64,000 nt of DNA. It comes from Bacillota bacterium. GTDB taxonomy: Bacteria; Bacillota; Clostridia; Lachnospirales; Lachnospiraceae. The notes beneath the pieces were generated by a model. It had not been told where the DNA came from, did no database searches, and saw nothing but the letters and a program-made list of their open reading frames with translations. Below, in pieces: positions 1 to 8,387 of this stretch. The DNA lies in assembly GCA_023409835.1 (NCBI GenBank), contig JAEYQV010000066.1, positions 5,181-69,180 on the forward strand. Reading direction: 5' to 3'. A program made the translations under genes and the position numbers. Each line of letters begins with the position of its first letter. The stretch's first letter is position 1.

Positions 1-204
1 GTTGTTGAAATCGAAGGTACAGTAATAGAAAAATTGCCGAATGCGATGTTCCAGGTTGAGCTTGAAAACGGGCACAGAGTCCTGGCCCACATCAGCGGCA
101 AGCTTCGTATGAACTTTATCAAGATTGTACCGGGTGATAAGGTAACACTTGAGTTATCCCCGTATGATTTAACCAAAGGAAGAATTATCTGGCGTGACAA
201 ATAA
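1..204 (+). CDS. infA: Translation initiation factor IF-1 (5' end cut by window edge)
   Basis: The first 67 codons seen form an S1-type OB-fold protein. It opens with VVEIEGTVIE, has the IF-1 hallmark HRVLAHISGKLRMNFI, and ends with YDLTKGRIIWRDK, the usual IF-1 C-terminus. IF-1 is about 72 residues, so only about 5 N-terminal codons are missing off the left edge. It binds the 30S A site and supports IF-2 and IF-3 during initiation. It is followed by rpmJ and rpsM, the standard Firmicute order. Identification is secure; the true start lies outside the window. Confidence 0.97.
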   Translation, partial: VVEIEGTVIEKLPNAMFQVELENGHRVLAHISGKLRMNFIKIVPGDKVTLELSPYDLTKGRIIWRDK

Positions 205-278
205 ACCTTGATTACTTGAATCCGTGGCAGGTATAACCGGTTTTTAATCAAAACTGGATACTATAGTAAAAATATTGC

Positions 279-307
279 TTGCTATTATATTTCTGCGGTG
301 ATATAAT
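279..307 (+). promoter_or_regulatory. Sigma-A promoter inside the ribosomal cluster, upstream of rpmJ
   Basis: TTGCTA (279-284), a 17-bp spacer and TATAAT (302-307), with TG at -15/-14 giving an extended -10. The start would fall near 313-314, about 28 nt before the rpmJ GTG. This would let rpmJ and the genes behind it be transcribed separately from the upstream spc genes. Confidence 0.75.
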
Positions 308-341
308 GATAAGCGGACTTTTTTGAAAGGGGTGAATTACT

Positions 342-455
342 GTGAAGGTAAGGTCATCAGTGAAACCAATTTGTGAGAAATGCAAAATCATCAAAAGAAA
401 GGGTAGCATCAGAGTTATCTGTGAAAACCCTAAACACAAACAAAGACAAGGCTAA
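342..455 (+). CDS. rpmJ: 50S ribosomal protein L36
   Basis: A 37-residue ORF starting at GTG and too short for ordinary ORF lists. It reads MKVRSSVKPICEKCKIIKRK and then a short tail ending NPKHKQRQG, which is the canonical L36. The zinc ligands CxxC (residues 11 and 14), a third Cys (27) and a His (32) are present, so this is the zinc-binding C+ form. A GAAAGGGGTG ribosome binding site lies about 8 nt before the GTG. It sits between infA and rpsM as in most Firmicutes. A consensus promoter lies 35 bp upstream and a terminator-like hairpin begins 4 bp after the stop. Confidence 0.97.
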   Translation: MKVRSSVKPICEKCKIIKRKGSIRVICENPKHKQRQG

Positions 456-458
456 TTT

Positions 459-496
459 ACAATAGTTCGGGTGCCGAAAAGGCCCACTATTGTTTT
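459..496 (+). terminator. Terminator-like hairpin after rpmJ
   Basis: ACAATAGT (459-466) pairs perfectly with ACTATTGT (486-493), with an inner GCC/GGC stem, followed by TTTT. It lies between rpmJ and the long rpsM leader, so it may terminate or attenuate transcription entering rpsM. The U-tract is short, so read-through is likely. Confidence 0.55.
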
Positions 497-892
497 ATAT
501 ACGTGTAGGCAAAGTGAAGCATAATGCAAGCTTGCTTGTATTATGCGAACGCGCCCACGATCCGATGTAATCGGATTATCCTAGTTTTTGCTTTTTGTGT
601 TACAATCAACTGCCTGTACAGGCAATGTAATTGTGATATTGTGGACAGGAAGGCGGAGGATTTACCGTCCATGCTTGTCTTAAGAACCGTACCGTCATAA
701 CGGAGTCTTAGTAAACATGTGGATTGTCATGTTTATCACAATTTAAAGCGGCTGACGTAATGACACTCACGGCTGGGATGTCATTACGGTGTTATGCGTG
801 AAGGCGAAGTGGAGAAGCTGCCAGAAGAATGGCAAGCATCCTAGCCCACGAAAAATGTAAAACAATAATTTTATTGGAGGTGTATTGAGCAC
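497..892 (+). promoter_or_regulatory. Long structured leader of the rpsM-rpsK-rpsD-rpoA-rplQ operon
   Basis: A 396-nt stretch without a plausible ORF, dense in perfect or near-perfect inverted repeats. These are 519-530/535-546 (12 bp, 4-nt loop, one G-U), 560-565/571-576, 600-606/630-636 enclosing the palindrome TGCCTGTACAGGCA (611-624), 692-695/700-703 with a 4-nt loop, 712-719/728-735 (8 bp) and 756-765/779-788 (10 bp). The word CCCACGA occurs near both ends (about 554 and 845). In E. coli the leader at this position binds S4 and controls the alpha operon. The location matches, but I do not recognise this fold as a known RNA family, so the role is inferred from position only. Confidence 0.55.
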
Positions 893-1261
893 ATGGCTCG
901 TATCAGTGGTGTAGATTTACCAAGAGAGAAACGTGTTGAGATCGGACTTACCTACATTTACGGTATTGGTAGGGTAAGTGCGAATCGTATTCTTGCTCAG
1001 GCAAATGTTAATCCCGACACACGTGTTAGGGATTTAACTGATGAGGAAGTTGGAAGAATTCGTGATATTATCGATGAGTCACAGCAGGTTGAGGGTGATT
1101 TAAGAAGAGAAATTGCTCTGAACATTAAGAGATTACAGGAAATTGGATGCTATAGAGGTATCCGTCATAGAAAGGGACTTCCTGTTCGCGGTCAGAAGAC
1201 TAAGACCAATGCGAGAACAAGAAAAGGCCCGAGAAGAACTGTTGCTAACAAGAAGAAGTAA
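893..1261 (+). CDS. rpsM: 30S ribosomal protein S13
   Basis: 122 residues, full length for the family. It starts MARISGVDLPREKRVEIGLT, has the helix-two-turn-helix body and ends in the Lys/Arg-rich tail with TNARTRKGPRR that reaches the P-site tRNA and the subunit bridges. GGAGGTG lies about 13 nt upstream of ATG 893. It is the first gene of the alpha operon here and is preceded by an unusually long structured leader. Confidence 0.98.
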   Translation: MARISGVDLPREKRVEIGLTYIYGIGRVSANRILAQANVNPDTRVRDLTDEEVGRIRDIIDESQQVEGDLRREIALNIKRLQEIGCYRGIRHRKGLPVRGQKTKTNARTRKGPRRTVANKKK

Positions 1262-1299
1262 TCGGCCCGCAACATATTATTATTAAGAAAAGATAGAGC

Positions 1300-1351
1300 C
1301 TGTCCGGATAATAGCACCGCATAGCCGGTGGTGTTAAGGAGAACCGGACAG
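1300..1351 (+). promoter_or_regulatory. Stable hairpin in the rpsM-rpsK spacer
   Basis: CTGTCCGG (1300-1307) pairs with CCGGACAG (1344-1351). A second nested stem is formed by AGCACCG and CGGTGGT. No U-tract follows, so it is not an intrinsic terminator. It may be an mRNA processing or stability element, or a ribosomal-protein binding site in front of rpsK. Confidence 0.45.
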
Positions 1352-1386
1352 AGCAGTATTCAAAATCCAATAGGAGGGTTTGTTAA

Positions 1387-1797
1387 ATGGCTAAGAAAAC
1401 AGCAACATCAGCTACAGCTAAAAAAGTGACAAAGAAGCGTGTCAAGAAGAATGTAGACCGTGGACAGGCACACATCCAGTCATCTTTTAATAATACAATT
1501 GTTACGCTGACCGATGCAGAAGGTAATGCACTTTCTTGGGCTAGTGCCGGTGGATTAGGTTTCAGAGGTTCAAGAAAATCAACAGCATATGCTGCTCAGA
1601 TGGCAGCTGAAACAGCAGCTAAGGCAGCACTTGTTCATGGTTTGAAATCCGTTGAGGTTATGGTTAAAGGACCTGGTCAAGGCCGTGAAGCAGCAATTCG
1701 TGCACTCCAGGCATGCGGTATCGAAGTAACCAGTATCAAGGATGTAACTCCGGTTCCTCACAATGGATGTCGTCCGCCAAAACGCAGAAGAGTCTAA
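1387..1797 (+). CDS. rpsK: 30S ribosomal protein S11
   Basis: 136 residues. A Lys-rich N-terminal extension (about residues 1-25) is followed by the S11 core with HIQSSFNNTIVTLTD and ends with the invariant HNGCRPPKRRRV. S11 lies in the platform of the 30S subunit next to the 3' end of 16S rRNA. A GGAGGG ribosome binding site precedes ATG 1387. rpsD follows after 16 bp, so the two are co-transcribed. Confidence 0.98.
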   Translation: MAKKTATSATAKKVTKKRVKKNVDRGQAHIQSSFNNTIVTLTDAEGNALSWASAGGLGFRGSRKSTAYAAQMAAETAAKAALVHGLKSVEVMVKGPGQGREAAIRALQACGIEVTSIKDVTPVPHNGCRPPKRRRV

Positions 1798-1813
1798 TAG
1801 GAGGTAAAATAGA

Positions 1814-2410
1814 ATGGCAAGAGATATGGGTCCTGTTTTAAAGAAATGCAGATCCCTCGGTCTGGAACCTGCTTATTTAGGAATTGACAAGAAGTCAAAC
1901 AGAGCGTTCTCCAGAGCAGGCAAGAAGATGAGTGAGTATGGCACTCAGTTAAGAGAAAAGCAGAAAGCTAAATTCATATATGGCGTATTAGAGAAGCCTT
2001 TCAGAAACCTATTTGAAAGAGCACAGAAAATGAAGACCGGTACAGCAGGTGAGAACCTGTTAACACTGTTAGAGCTCAGACTTGACAATGTTATTTTCCG
2101 TTTAGGATATGCAAGAACAAGAACTGAGGCTAGACAGATCGTTGACCACAAGCACGTTTTAGTAAACGGCAAGTGTGTTAATATTCCGTCCTATACATTA
2201 AAGGCCGGAGACACCATCGAAATCAAGGAAAAAGTTAAGTCTGCCCAGAGATATAAGGATATTCTGGAGGTTACTGACGGAAGAACCGTTCCTTCATGGC
2301 TTGAGGCTAATCATGAAGCACTGTCAGGAGTTGTTAAGGAAATCCCTACAAGAGACCAGATCGATGTTCCGGTTAGCGAAATGTTAATTGTCGAGTTGTA
2401 TTCTAAATAA
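1814..2410 (+). CDS. rpsD: 30S ribosomal protein S4
   Basis: 198 residues, full length. An N-terminal assembly domain is followed by the S4 RNA-binding fold (about residues 85-150: LELRLDNVIFRLGYARTRTE and the VNGKCVNIPSYTLK strand). It binds 16S rRNA first during 30S assembly and in many bacteria represses its own operon. The N-terminal zinc cysteine set is absent (a single Cys in the first 25 residues), so this is a C-minus S4. GGAGG lies 9 nt upstream, overlapping the end of rpsK. Confidence 0.98.
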   Translation: MARDMGPVLKKCRSLGLEPAYLGIDKKSNRAFSRAGKKMSEYGTQLREKQKAKFIYGVLEKPFRNLFERAQKMKTGTAGENLLTLLELRLDNVIFRLGYARTRTEARQIVDHKHVLVNGKCVNIPSYTLKAGDTIEIKEKVKSAQRYKDILEVTDGRTVPSWLEANHEALSGVVKEIPTRDQIDVPVSEMLIVELYSK

Positions 2411-2491
2411 TAACCGGTTTTGCAGTATTTAGGCTGCAGAGCGATATAATTAGAGTATGCAACTCAAATAACCCAGAAGGAGGGTCCTGTT

Positions 2492-3451
2492 GTGTTTGAT
2501 TTTGAAAAACCCAAAATAGAGATTGCAGAGATTTCCGAAGATAAAAAGTTTGGGCGTTTTGTTGTAGAACCTTTGGAAAGAGGCTACGGTACAACTCTGG
2601 GTAATTCACTCAGAAGAATAATGCTTTCGTCCTTACCGGGTTCCGCAGTTAGCCAGATTAAAATTGACGGTGTGGTTCATGAGTTCAGTGTTATTCCTGG
2701 TGTTAAGGAAGATGTTACTGAGATTATCATGAACATCAAGAGCTTAGCAATCAAGAACACAAGCGATACGAATGAGCCCAAGACTGCATATATTGAGGCA
2801 GAAGGCGAAGTAGTAGTGACAGCAGGGGATATACAGGCTGACCCAGATATCGAGATACTCAATCCAGATCAAGTGATTGCAACCTTATGCGGTGGTCCGG
2901 ATAGTAGATTATACATGGAGCTTACGATTACAAACGGAAGAGGCTATGTAAGTGCAGATAAGAATAAGAATGACGATCTGCCAATTGGTGTTATTCCGAT
3001 TGACTCAATCTATACTCCGGTTGAGCGTGTTAATCTGTCCGTTGAAAACACCCGTGTCGGTCAGATCACTGACTTTGATAAGTTAACCCTGGATGTATAT
3101 ACCAACGGTACGCTGATTCCGGATGAAGCAGTAAGCTTAGCGGCTAAGGTTTTAAGCGAGCATCTGAATTCCTTCATTGATCTATCGGAGCATGCTAAGA
3201 CAGCAGAAATCATGGTAGAGAAAGAGGATAATGAGAAAGAAAAAGTACTTGAGATGAATATAGACGAATTGGAATTATCCGTTCGTTCGTATAACTGCTT
3301 AAAGAGAGCCGGAATCAATACTGTAGAAGAGCTTACGAATAAGACAGCCGAAGATATGATGAAGGTTCGGAATCTTGGACGTAAATCTCTTGAAGAAGTG
3401 CTGGCGAAGCTGAAAGAGCTTGGTTTATCTTTAAATCAGAGCGATGATTGA
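2492..3451 (+). CDS. rpoA: RNA polymerase alpha subunit
   Basis: 319 residues starting at GTG (MFDFEKPKIEIAEI), preceded by AGAAGGAGGG about 6-8 nt upstream. The N-terminal dimerisation domain contains VEPLERGYGTTLGNSLRRIM. A flexible acidic linker (about 235-250) leads to the C-terminal domain (about 255-319: RSYNCLKRAGINTVEELTNK and RNLGRKSLEEVL), which contacts UP elements and activators. The length and position between rpsD and rplQ are standard. Confidence 0.99.
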   Translation: MFDFEKPKIEIAEISEDKKFGRFVVEPLERGYGTTLGNSLRRIMLSSLPGSAVSQIKIDGVVHEFSVIPGVKEDVTEIIMNIKSLAIKNTSDTNEPKTAYIEAEGEVVVTAGDIQADPDIEILNPDQVIATLCGGPDSRLYMELTITNGRGYVSADKNKNDDLPIGVIPIDSIYTPVERVNLSVENTRVGQITDFDKLTLDVYTNGTLIPDEAVSLAAKVLSEHLNSFIDLSEHAKTAEIMVEKEDNEKEKVLEMNIDELELSVRSYNCLKRAGINTVEELTNKTAEDMMKVRNLGRKSLEEVLAKLKELGLSLNQSDD

Positions 3452-3494
3452 TGAATAAATAGAATTTGCAAAATGATTCAAAGGAGGGAATGAA

Positions 3495-4031
3495 ATGGCA
3501 GGTTATAGAAAGCTTGGAAGAACCTCAAGCCAGAGAAAGGCTTTACTGAGAAACCAAGTGACAAATTTATTATATAACGGTAAAATTGTTACGACCGAGG
3601 CGAAAGCCAAGGAAATCCGCAGGATTGCCGAAGGCATGATTGCACTTGCTGTTAAGGAAAGAGATAATTACCAGACTGTTACGGTAACCACAAAGGTTGC
3701 CCGTAAGGATAAAGACGGTAAGAGAGTGAAGGAAGTTGTTGATGGCAAGAAGGTTACAGTATATGATAATGTAGAAAAGACCATCAAGAAGGATAGCGCT
3801 TCCCGTCTTCATGCTAGAAAACAGATGATGCAGTACCTTTATCCGATTACTGAGGTTCCGAAGGAGAACGCTGGTAAGAAGAGAAATACAAAGCAGGTTA
3901 ACTTATCTGATAAGCTGTTTGATGATATCGCACCGAAGTATGCAAGCCGTAACGGCGGTTATACAAGAATCGTTAAGATCGGACCTCGTAAGGGCGATGC
4001 AGCGATGGAAGTATTAATTGAGTTAGTTTAA
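3495..4031 (+). CDS. rplQ: 50S ribosomal protein L17 with a long internal insertion
   Basis: 178 residues against about 115-125 in most bacteria. The N-terminus (GYRKLGRTSSQRKALLRN) and C-terminus (NGGYTRIVKIGPRKGDAAME) are canonical. The extra length is a Lys-rich, charged insertion of about 45 residues (about 54-101) between IALAVKERDN and SRLHARKQMM. It is in frame with no stop, so it is a lineage insertion rather than a frameshift. L17 lies near the peptide exit tunnel. AAGGAGGGA precedes ATG 3495, and a strong terminator follows 18 bp after the stop. Confidence 0.97.
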   Translation: MAGYRKLGRTSSQRKALLRNQVTNLLYNGKIVTTEAKAKEIRRIAEGMIALAVKERDNYQTVTVTTKVARKDKDGKRVKEVVDGKKVTVYDNVEKTIKKDSASRLHARKQMMQYLYPITEVPKENAGKKRNTKQVNLSDKLFDDIAPKYASRNGGYTRIVKIGPRKGDAAMEVLIELV

Positions 4032-4048
4032 TACAAGATCAAATTGTC

Positions 4049-4082
4049 AGGGGACGTAAACGAATGTGAACGTCCCCTTTTT
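4049..4082 (+). terminator. Intrinsic terminator of the alpha operon
   Basis: AGGGGACGT (4049-4057) pairs with ACGTCCCCT (4070-4078), followed by a T-run. This is a strong GC-rich stem with a 12-nt loop just after rplQ. Confidence 0.9.
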
Positions 4083-4388
4083 GTTACAGCTTTGCCTGTT
4101 AACATGAAGTATGCTTCTCAACAGAGACATGAGCCACGCGAAATAAAATGCCTGTTTTCTTATCTGCATTCGGCTAAAAGAAACAGAGATATCAGTAGAT
4201 TACTGTTGGCTCTATAAAATGGATACAATCAATTCATCTTACTACTTGACGAAGGACCAATATATATCATATACTACATTTATTTCATAGGATCGAAGTA
4301 AATTTCGTGCCTGCATCCTCCACCGGTACCTGCTGAAAGCTCAAACTCACGTAGACACCTGGATAATTTGATAGAGGAAGGTACGAAT
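4083..4388. other. Gene-poor stretch with a promoter-like element and a diverged repeat
   Basis: No convincing ORF. TTGACG (4246-4251), an 18-bp spacer and TATACT (4270-4275) look like a promoter for the broken gene at 4389. The segment 4214-4275 resembles 4644-4705, just before ecfA1: both hold ATAAAATGGAT, AATTCATC, then CGAAGG and CCAATAT in the same order. This suggests an old duplication of a promoter region. Confidence 0.4.
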
Positions 4389-4593
4389 ATGAAGCTATTA
4401 GTACTCGGTGGTACCAGCCTTAGCTGAAATCCTCACTTATGTGGAGAGGAAGACCGGAACAAAAGCAATTCTTTCTAAGGAAGGAGCTGCCGGCACCTAT
4501 AATGGTACTGAAAACTTCAGTCTGAATACGGAACGTGCAGAGGGGCTTGGTTTTTCCTTTACCCCCTTAAATAATTACATTTATGATTATTAG
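4389..4593 (+). pseudogene. Remnant of an NAD-dependent sugar epimerase/dehydratase-type gene
   Basis: ATG 4389 opens with MKLLVLGGTS, the typical Rossmann start of extended SDR epimerases, but a stop follows after two more codons. In another frame, 4408-4593 encodes a piece resembling the C-terminal end of the same type of protein (TYVERKTGTKAILSKEGAAG). The coding start and end are therefore joined by a large internal deletion and frameshift; a normal family member is about 300 residues. The remnant lies in the 700-bp gap between rplQ and ecfA1, where related genomes would be expected to have nothing. The family assignment rests on short fragments. Confidence 0.5.
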
Positions 4594-4742
4594 ATTGGTA
4601 CATTGACTTAGCAGCAGCAAATAAAAAACAAATGGATTGAAGTAAATAAAATGGATGGTTAATTCATCAAATCTGCTTTATAATATGTAGCGAAGGCCAA
4701 TATTATTATAAATAATGAGTTCAATTAGAAATGAGGATTGTT

Positions 4743-5600
4743 ATGGAAATGATCAAGGTCGAGGACCTGGCATTTGAATATATCAGACGGGATGAGGAGG
4801 GCAATGTCGAGTCAATCAACAGAGCGATCGACGGGGTCAGCCTTGAGGTTCAGAAGGGTGATTTTGTTGCAATTCTGGGAGCGAACGGTTCCGGTAAATC
4901 CACGCTGGCAAAGCATATCAATGCAATTCTTTACCCGTCCGAAGGAAGCATATGGGTAAATGGCCTGAACACTTCGGAAGAAAAGAATATCTGGGATATC
5001 AGGCAGACGGCCGGTATGGTATTCCAGAATCCGGACAATCAGATCATTGCCACCGTAGTAGAAGAGGATGTTGGCTTTGGGCCTGAGAATCTTGGGGTTC
5101 CGACAGAGGAGATCTGGGAGAGAGTGGAACAGAGTCTGAAATCGGTAGGAATGCTGGAATACAGAGAAAAATCACCAAATAAGCTATCCGGCGGACAGAA
5201 GCAGAGGGTGGCCATTGCCGGTATTATGGCGATGAAGCCGCAGTGCATTGTCCTGGATGAGCCGACTGCCATGTTAGATCCTAACGGTAGGAAAGAGGTT
5301 ATTTCCACGATCCGCAGCTTAAATCAAAAGGAGAAGGTTACGGTTATCTTGATTACCCATCATATGGATGAAGTAACCTATGCCGATAAGGTATTTGTTA
5401 TGGATCACGGGAAAGTAGTCATGCAGGGAACACCGAGGGAGGTATTCTCCAGAGTGGATGAAATCAAGAAATACCGTATGGATGTGCCGCAGGTTACCGA
5501 GCTGGCCTTTGAGCTTAAGAATGCCGGCTTAAGCCTTCCGGAGGGCATCCTGACCGTCGAAGAGCTGGTTCAGGTATTGACAGAACTAAGCTCAAAGTAA
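4743..5600 (+). CDS. ecfA1: Energy-coupling factor transporter ATPase A1
   Basis: 285 residues from ATG 4743. An upstream in-frame ATG (4731) exists, but GAGG (4733-4736) is placed correctly only for 4743. Walker A GANGSGKST (about 46-54), ABC signature LSGGQKQR, Walker B with CIVLDEPTAMLDP and the switch His in ITHHMDEV are all present, as is the C-terminal domain typical of EcfA. With EcfA2 and EcfT downstream it forms the shared energising module for vitamin and metal uptake S components, which are encoded elsewhere. A possible -10 TATAAT lies at 4679-4684. Confidence 0.95.
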   Translation: MEMIKVEDLAFEYIRRDEEGNVESINRAIDGVSLEVQKGDFVAILGANGSGKSTLAKHINAILYPSEGSIWVNGLNTSEEKNIWDIRQTAGMVFQNPDNQIIATVVEEDVGFGPENLGVPTEEIWERVEQSLKSVGMLEYREKSPNKLSGGQKQRVAIAGIMAMKPQCIVLDEPTAMLDPNGRKEVISTIRSLNQKEKVTVILITHHMDEVTYADKVFVMDHGKVVMQGTPREVFSRVDEIKKYRMDVPQVTELAFELKNAGLSLPEGILTVEELVQVLTELSSK

Positions 5601-5670
5601 AGAAAATAAATAACCTTACCTGTAAACAATCACTGATACAAAATGCAGGGAGGGTAATGATAATAAGCAG

Positions 5671-6531
5671 GTGAACGAATTGCAGATTATTTTTGATCAA
5701 GTAAATTATATTTATAATAGTGGAACCAGCTTTGAGAAGCATGCGATTAAGGACATTAACCTCACCATTCATAAGGGAGAGTTTATCGGTCTGATTGGGC
5801 ATACCGGATCGGGAAAATCCACGTTAATCCAGCATATGAACGGTCTGATGAAGGCTACCAGCGGTCATATTTATTTTAATGGGGAAGATATCTACGAGAA
5901 GGATTACAAGCTTAAGAATTTGCGGAGTAAGGTTGGCCTGGTATTCCAATACCCGGAGCATCAGCTTTTTGAGACTACGGTATTCAAGGACGTTAACTTT
6001 GGACCAAAGAATCTTGGATTGGATAAGCTGGAAGCTGATCTTCGTACCTACGATGCTCTGAAAATGGTTGGTATCGGAGAAGAGCTTCTCGACGCATCCC
6101 CCTTTGAATTATCCGGCGGTCAGAAAAGAAGGGTTGCCATTGCGGGGATCCTTGCGATGAGGCCCGAGGTTCTGATTTTGGATGAGCCTACCGCGGGACT
6201 TGACCCGAAGGGCAGGGATGACATCCTGGAACAGATTGCAAAGCTTCATAAGGAAAGTGGTATTACAATCATTCTGGTAACCCATAGTATGGAGGATGTG
6301 GCAAAGTATGCAGATCGGCTGCTGGTTATGAATCAAGGCAGTCTCGTCATGAATGATACCGTGAAGGAGGTATTCTCCCGCTATAAGGAACTGGAGCAGA
6401 TCCACCTTGCAGCGCCACAGGTTACCTATGTCATGAATATGCTTAAGGAGCAGGGCTTTCCTGTCCGGACCGATGCCATTACCGTTTCTGAAGCAAGAGA
6501 AGAGATATTAAAAGCATTCTTGAAGAAATAG
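5671..6531 (+). CDS. ecfA2: Energy-coupling factor transporter ATPase A2
   Basis: 286 residues from GTG 5671. Walker A GHTGSGKST (about 43-51), signature LSGGQKRR, Walker B ILDEPTAGLDPKG and His switch VTHSMEDV are intact. Start choice is uncertain: AGGTGA at 5669-5674 is better spaced for TTG 5680 (first residues then QIIFDQ), which would make it 3 residues shorter. It is the second ATPase of the ECF module, 70 bp after ecfA1 and 94 bp before ecfT. Confidence 0.94.
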   Translation: MNELQIIFDQVNYIYNSGTSFEKHAIKDINLTIHKGEFIGLIGHTGSGKSTLIQHMNGLMKATSGHIYFNGEDIYEKDYKLKNLRSKVGLVFQYPEHQLFETTVFKDVNFGPKNLGLDKLEADLRTYDALKMVGIGEELLDASPFELSGGQKRRVAIAGILAMRPEVLILDEPTAGLDPKGRDDILEQIAKLHKESGITIILVTHSMEDVAKYADRLLVMNQGSLVMNDTVKEVFSRYKELEQIHLAAPQVTYVMNMLKEQGFPVRTDAITVSEAREEILKAFLKK

Positions 6532-6625
6532 ATGAGAAGCTTGTGACAAAGTGAATTGTTGTCAATTTTCCGGAAATATATACTGACATCAAGTTCGCGG
6601 CGTTTTGGCAGAATGTGAGGTTATT

Positions 6626-7447
6626 ATGATTCGAGATATTACCATTGGACAATACTATCCGTCTAATTCCATATTACATCGGCTTGATCCCAGGCTGAAG
6701 CTGGCAGGGACCTTTGCATTTATTATTTCATTATTCCTGTTCAATACATTATATGGATATCTTGCGGTTAGTATTTTCCTGTTTACCATTATAAAGCTGT
6801 CAAAGGTACCCCTTAAGTTTATTTTAAAGGGATTAAAGGCTGTGATCGTGCTATTACTGTTTACAGTTTCCTTTAGTCTGTTTTTTACTGCCGGGGACCC
6901 GTTGATCCATTACGGCATTATAAAGATCAGCAGGCAGGGTCTGCATAACGCAATTTTTATGGCAATTCGCTTAACCTTCCTTATCATCGGCTCCTCACTG
7001 ATGACCTTTACTACCACACCAAATCAGCTGACGGACGGCCTTGAGAAGCTGCTGTGGCCCCTGAGGCATATCAAGGTTCCGGTTCATGAGATAGCGATGA
7101 TGATGTCCATAGCGCTCCGCTTCATTCCAATCCTGCTGGAGGAGACGGATAAGATTATGAAGGCACAGATGGCCAGAGGTGCGGATTTTGAAACCGGTGG
7201 TATCCTGAAGCGGGCTAAGAGCTTAGTACCTCTTCTGGTACCTTTATTTGTATCCGCCTTCCGGAGGGCAAATGACCTTGCCATGGCGATGGAAGCAAGA
7301 TGCTACCGTGGTGGTGAAGGAAGGACGAAGATGAAGCCCCTGCGCTATCACAGAAGGGATGCGGCAGCATATATCGTTTTATTCTTATATTTGGCAGCAA
7401 TCATAGCCATTACAATTGTAGAACATAATTTACCTGAATTGATCTAG
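6626..7447 (+). CDS. ecfT: Energy-coupling factor transporter transmembrane protein EcfT
   Basis: 273 residues from ATG 6626 (MIRDITIGQYYPSNSILHRL), chosen over an upstream TTG because GTGAGG sits 5 nt ahead and EcfT proteins begin this way. Several membrane helices are visible in the first half and one at the C-terminus. The two coupling motifs that dock in the ATPase grooves are present as QMARGADF and MEARCYRG. It links EcfA1A2 to the substrate-binding S subunits. truA follows 23 bp later. Confidence 0.95.
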   Translation: MIRDITIGQYYPSNSILHRLDPRLKLAGTFAFIISLFLFNTLYGYLAVSIFLFTIIKLSKVPLKFILKGLKAVIVLLLFTVSFSLFFTAGDPLIHYGIIKISRQGLHNAIFMAIRLTFLIIGSSLMTFTTTPNQLTDGLEKLLWPLRHIKVPVHEIAMMMSIALRFIPILLEETDKIMKAQMARGADFETGGILKRAKSLVPLLVPLFVSAFRRANDLAMAMEARCYRGGEGRTKMKPLRYHRRDAAAYIVLFLYLAAIIAITIVEHNLPELI

Positions 7448-7470
7448 GCGGAAGGCAGGGTACTTAGTGC

Positions 7471-8235
7471 ATGAAGCGTATTAAGCTTATTGTTTCCTAT
7501 GACGGAACAAGATATTGTGGATGGCAGCTGCAGCCCGGGAAGCTGACAGTGGAAGCGATTTTGAACAAGGAGTTGTCAGAGCTGCTTAACGAGGATATTA
7601 CTATTATTGGAGCCAGCCGGACAGATTCCGGTGTCCATGCCAGAGGAAATGTAGCTGTATTTGATACAGAGACCAGAATACCGCCGGAGAAGCTTTGTAT
7701 GGCTTTAAATCAGAGGCTCCCGGAGGACATCCGTATTCAGAACTCCCTAGAGGTATCCAAAGAATTTCATCCTAGAAGAGTGAATAGCAGAAAAACCTAT
7801 GAATACCGAATTCTGAACCGAAAAATCGAGGTCCCGACAGAACGTCTGTATTCGACCTTTATTTATTATAGTTTAGATACGGAGGCTATGCAGAAGGCAG
7901 CTGATTATCTGACCGGAGAACATGATTTTAAGAGCTTCTGCTCCGTAAAAACACAGGCGGAGGAGACCGTAAGGACAATATACCGGCTGGATGTAGTGAA
8001 AAAGGAGGATATCATAACGATATCCGTCACAGGCAGCGGCTTCTTATATAACATGGTAAGGATTATTGCAGGGACATTAATCGAAGTGGGAAGAGGCGCT
8101 AAGCTGCCGGAGCAGGTAAAAGAGATACTGGAGGGCTGTGACCGGAGACTTGCGGGACCTACGGCACCGGCTCAGGGCTTGACGCTGATCGGAATTGAAT
8201 ACGATAAGAAGGATTATTCCCTTTCACAGGATTAA
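7471..8235 (+). CDS. truA: tRNA pseudouridine(38-40) synthase TruA
   Basis: 254 residues, a normal length. The catalytic motif SRTDSGVHARG has its nucleophilic Asp at residue 52. Other conserved TruA features are YDGTRYCGWQ near the start, LPEDIRIQ in the middle, HDFKSFC and FLYNMVRIIAGTL near the C-terminus. It isomerises uridines 38-40 in the tRNA anticodon arm. It is adjacent to ecfT, the usual Firmicute arrangement, and probably shares its transcript. Confidence 0.97.
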   Translation: MKRIKLIVSYDGTRYCGWQLQPGKLTVEAILNKELSELLNEDITIIGASRTDSGVHARGNVAVFDTETRIPPEKLCMALNQRLPEDIRIQNSLEVSKEFHPRRVNSRKTYEYRILNRKIEVPTERLYSTFIYYSLDTEAMQKAADYLTGEHDFKSFCSVKTQAEETVRTIYRLDVVKKEDIITISVTGSGFLYNMVRIIAGTLIEVGRGAKLPEQVKEILEGCDRRLAGPTAPAQGLTLIGIEYDKKDYSLSQD

Positions 8236-8387
8236 TCTAGAAGACTTAATCAATAGATTAATTTAAATTAAGAAGAGCAATAAAGGATACAAGCTACCGA
8301 TCATTATGTTTCGGTTTTTAATTTTCATTATGATAATACGACAGATACGAATGACAAAATTATATTCTATAAAGGTGGAAAGTCAAT

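Noticed and set aside
497..892. RNase P RNA, tmRNA or group II intron in the rpsM leader
   Set aside because: None of the conserved cores of these RNAs was found, and no intron-encoded protein is present.
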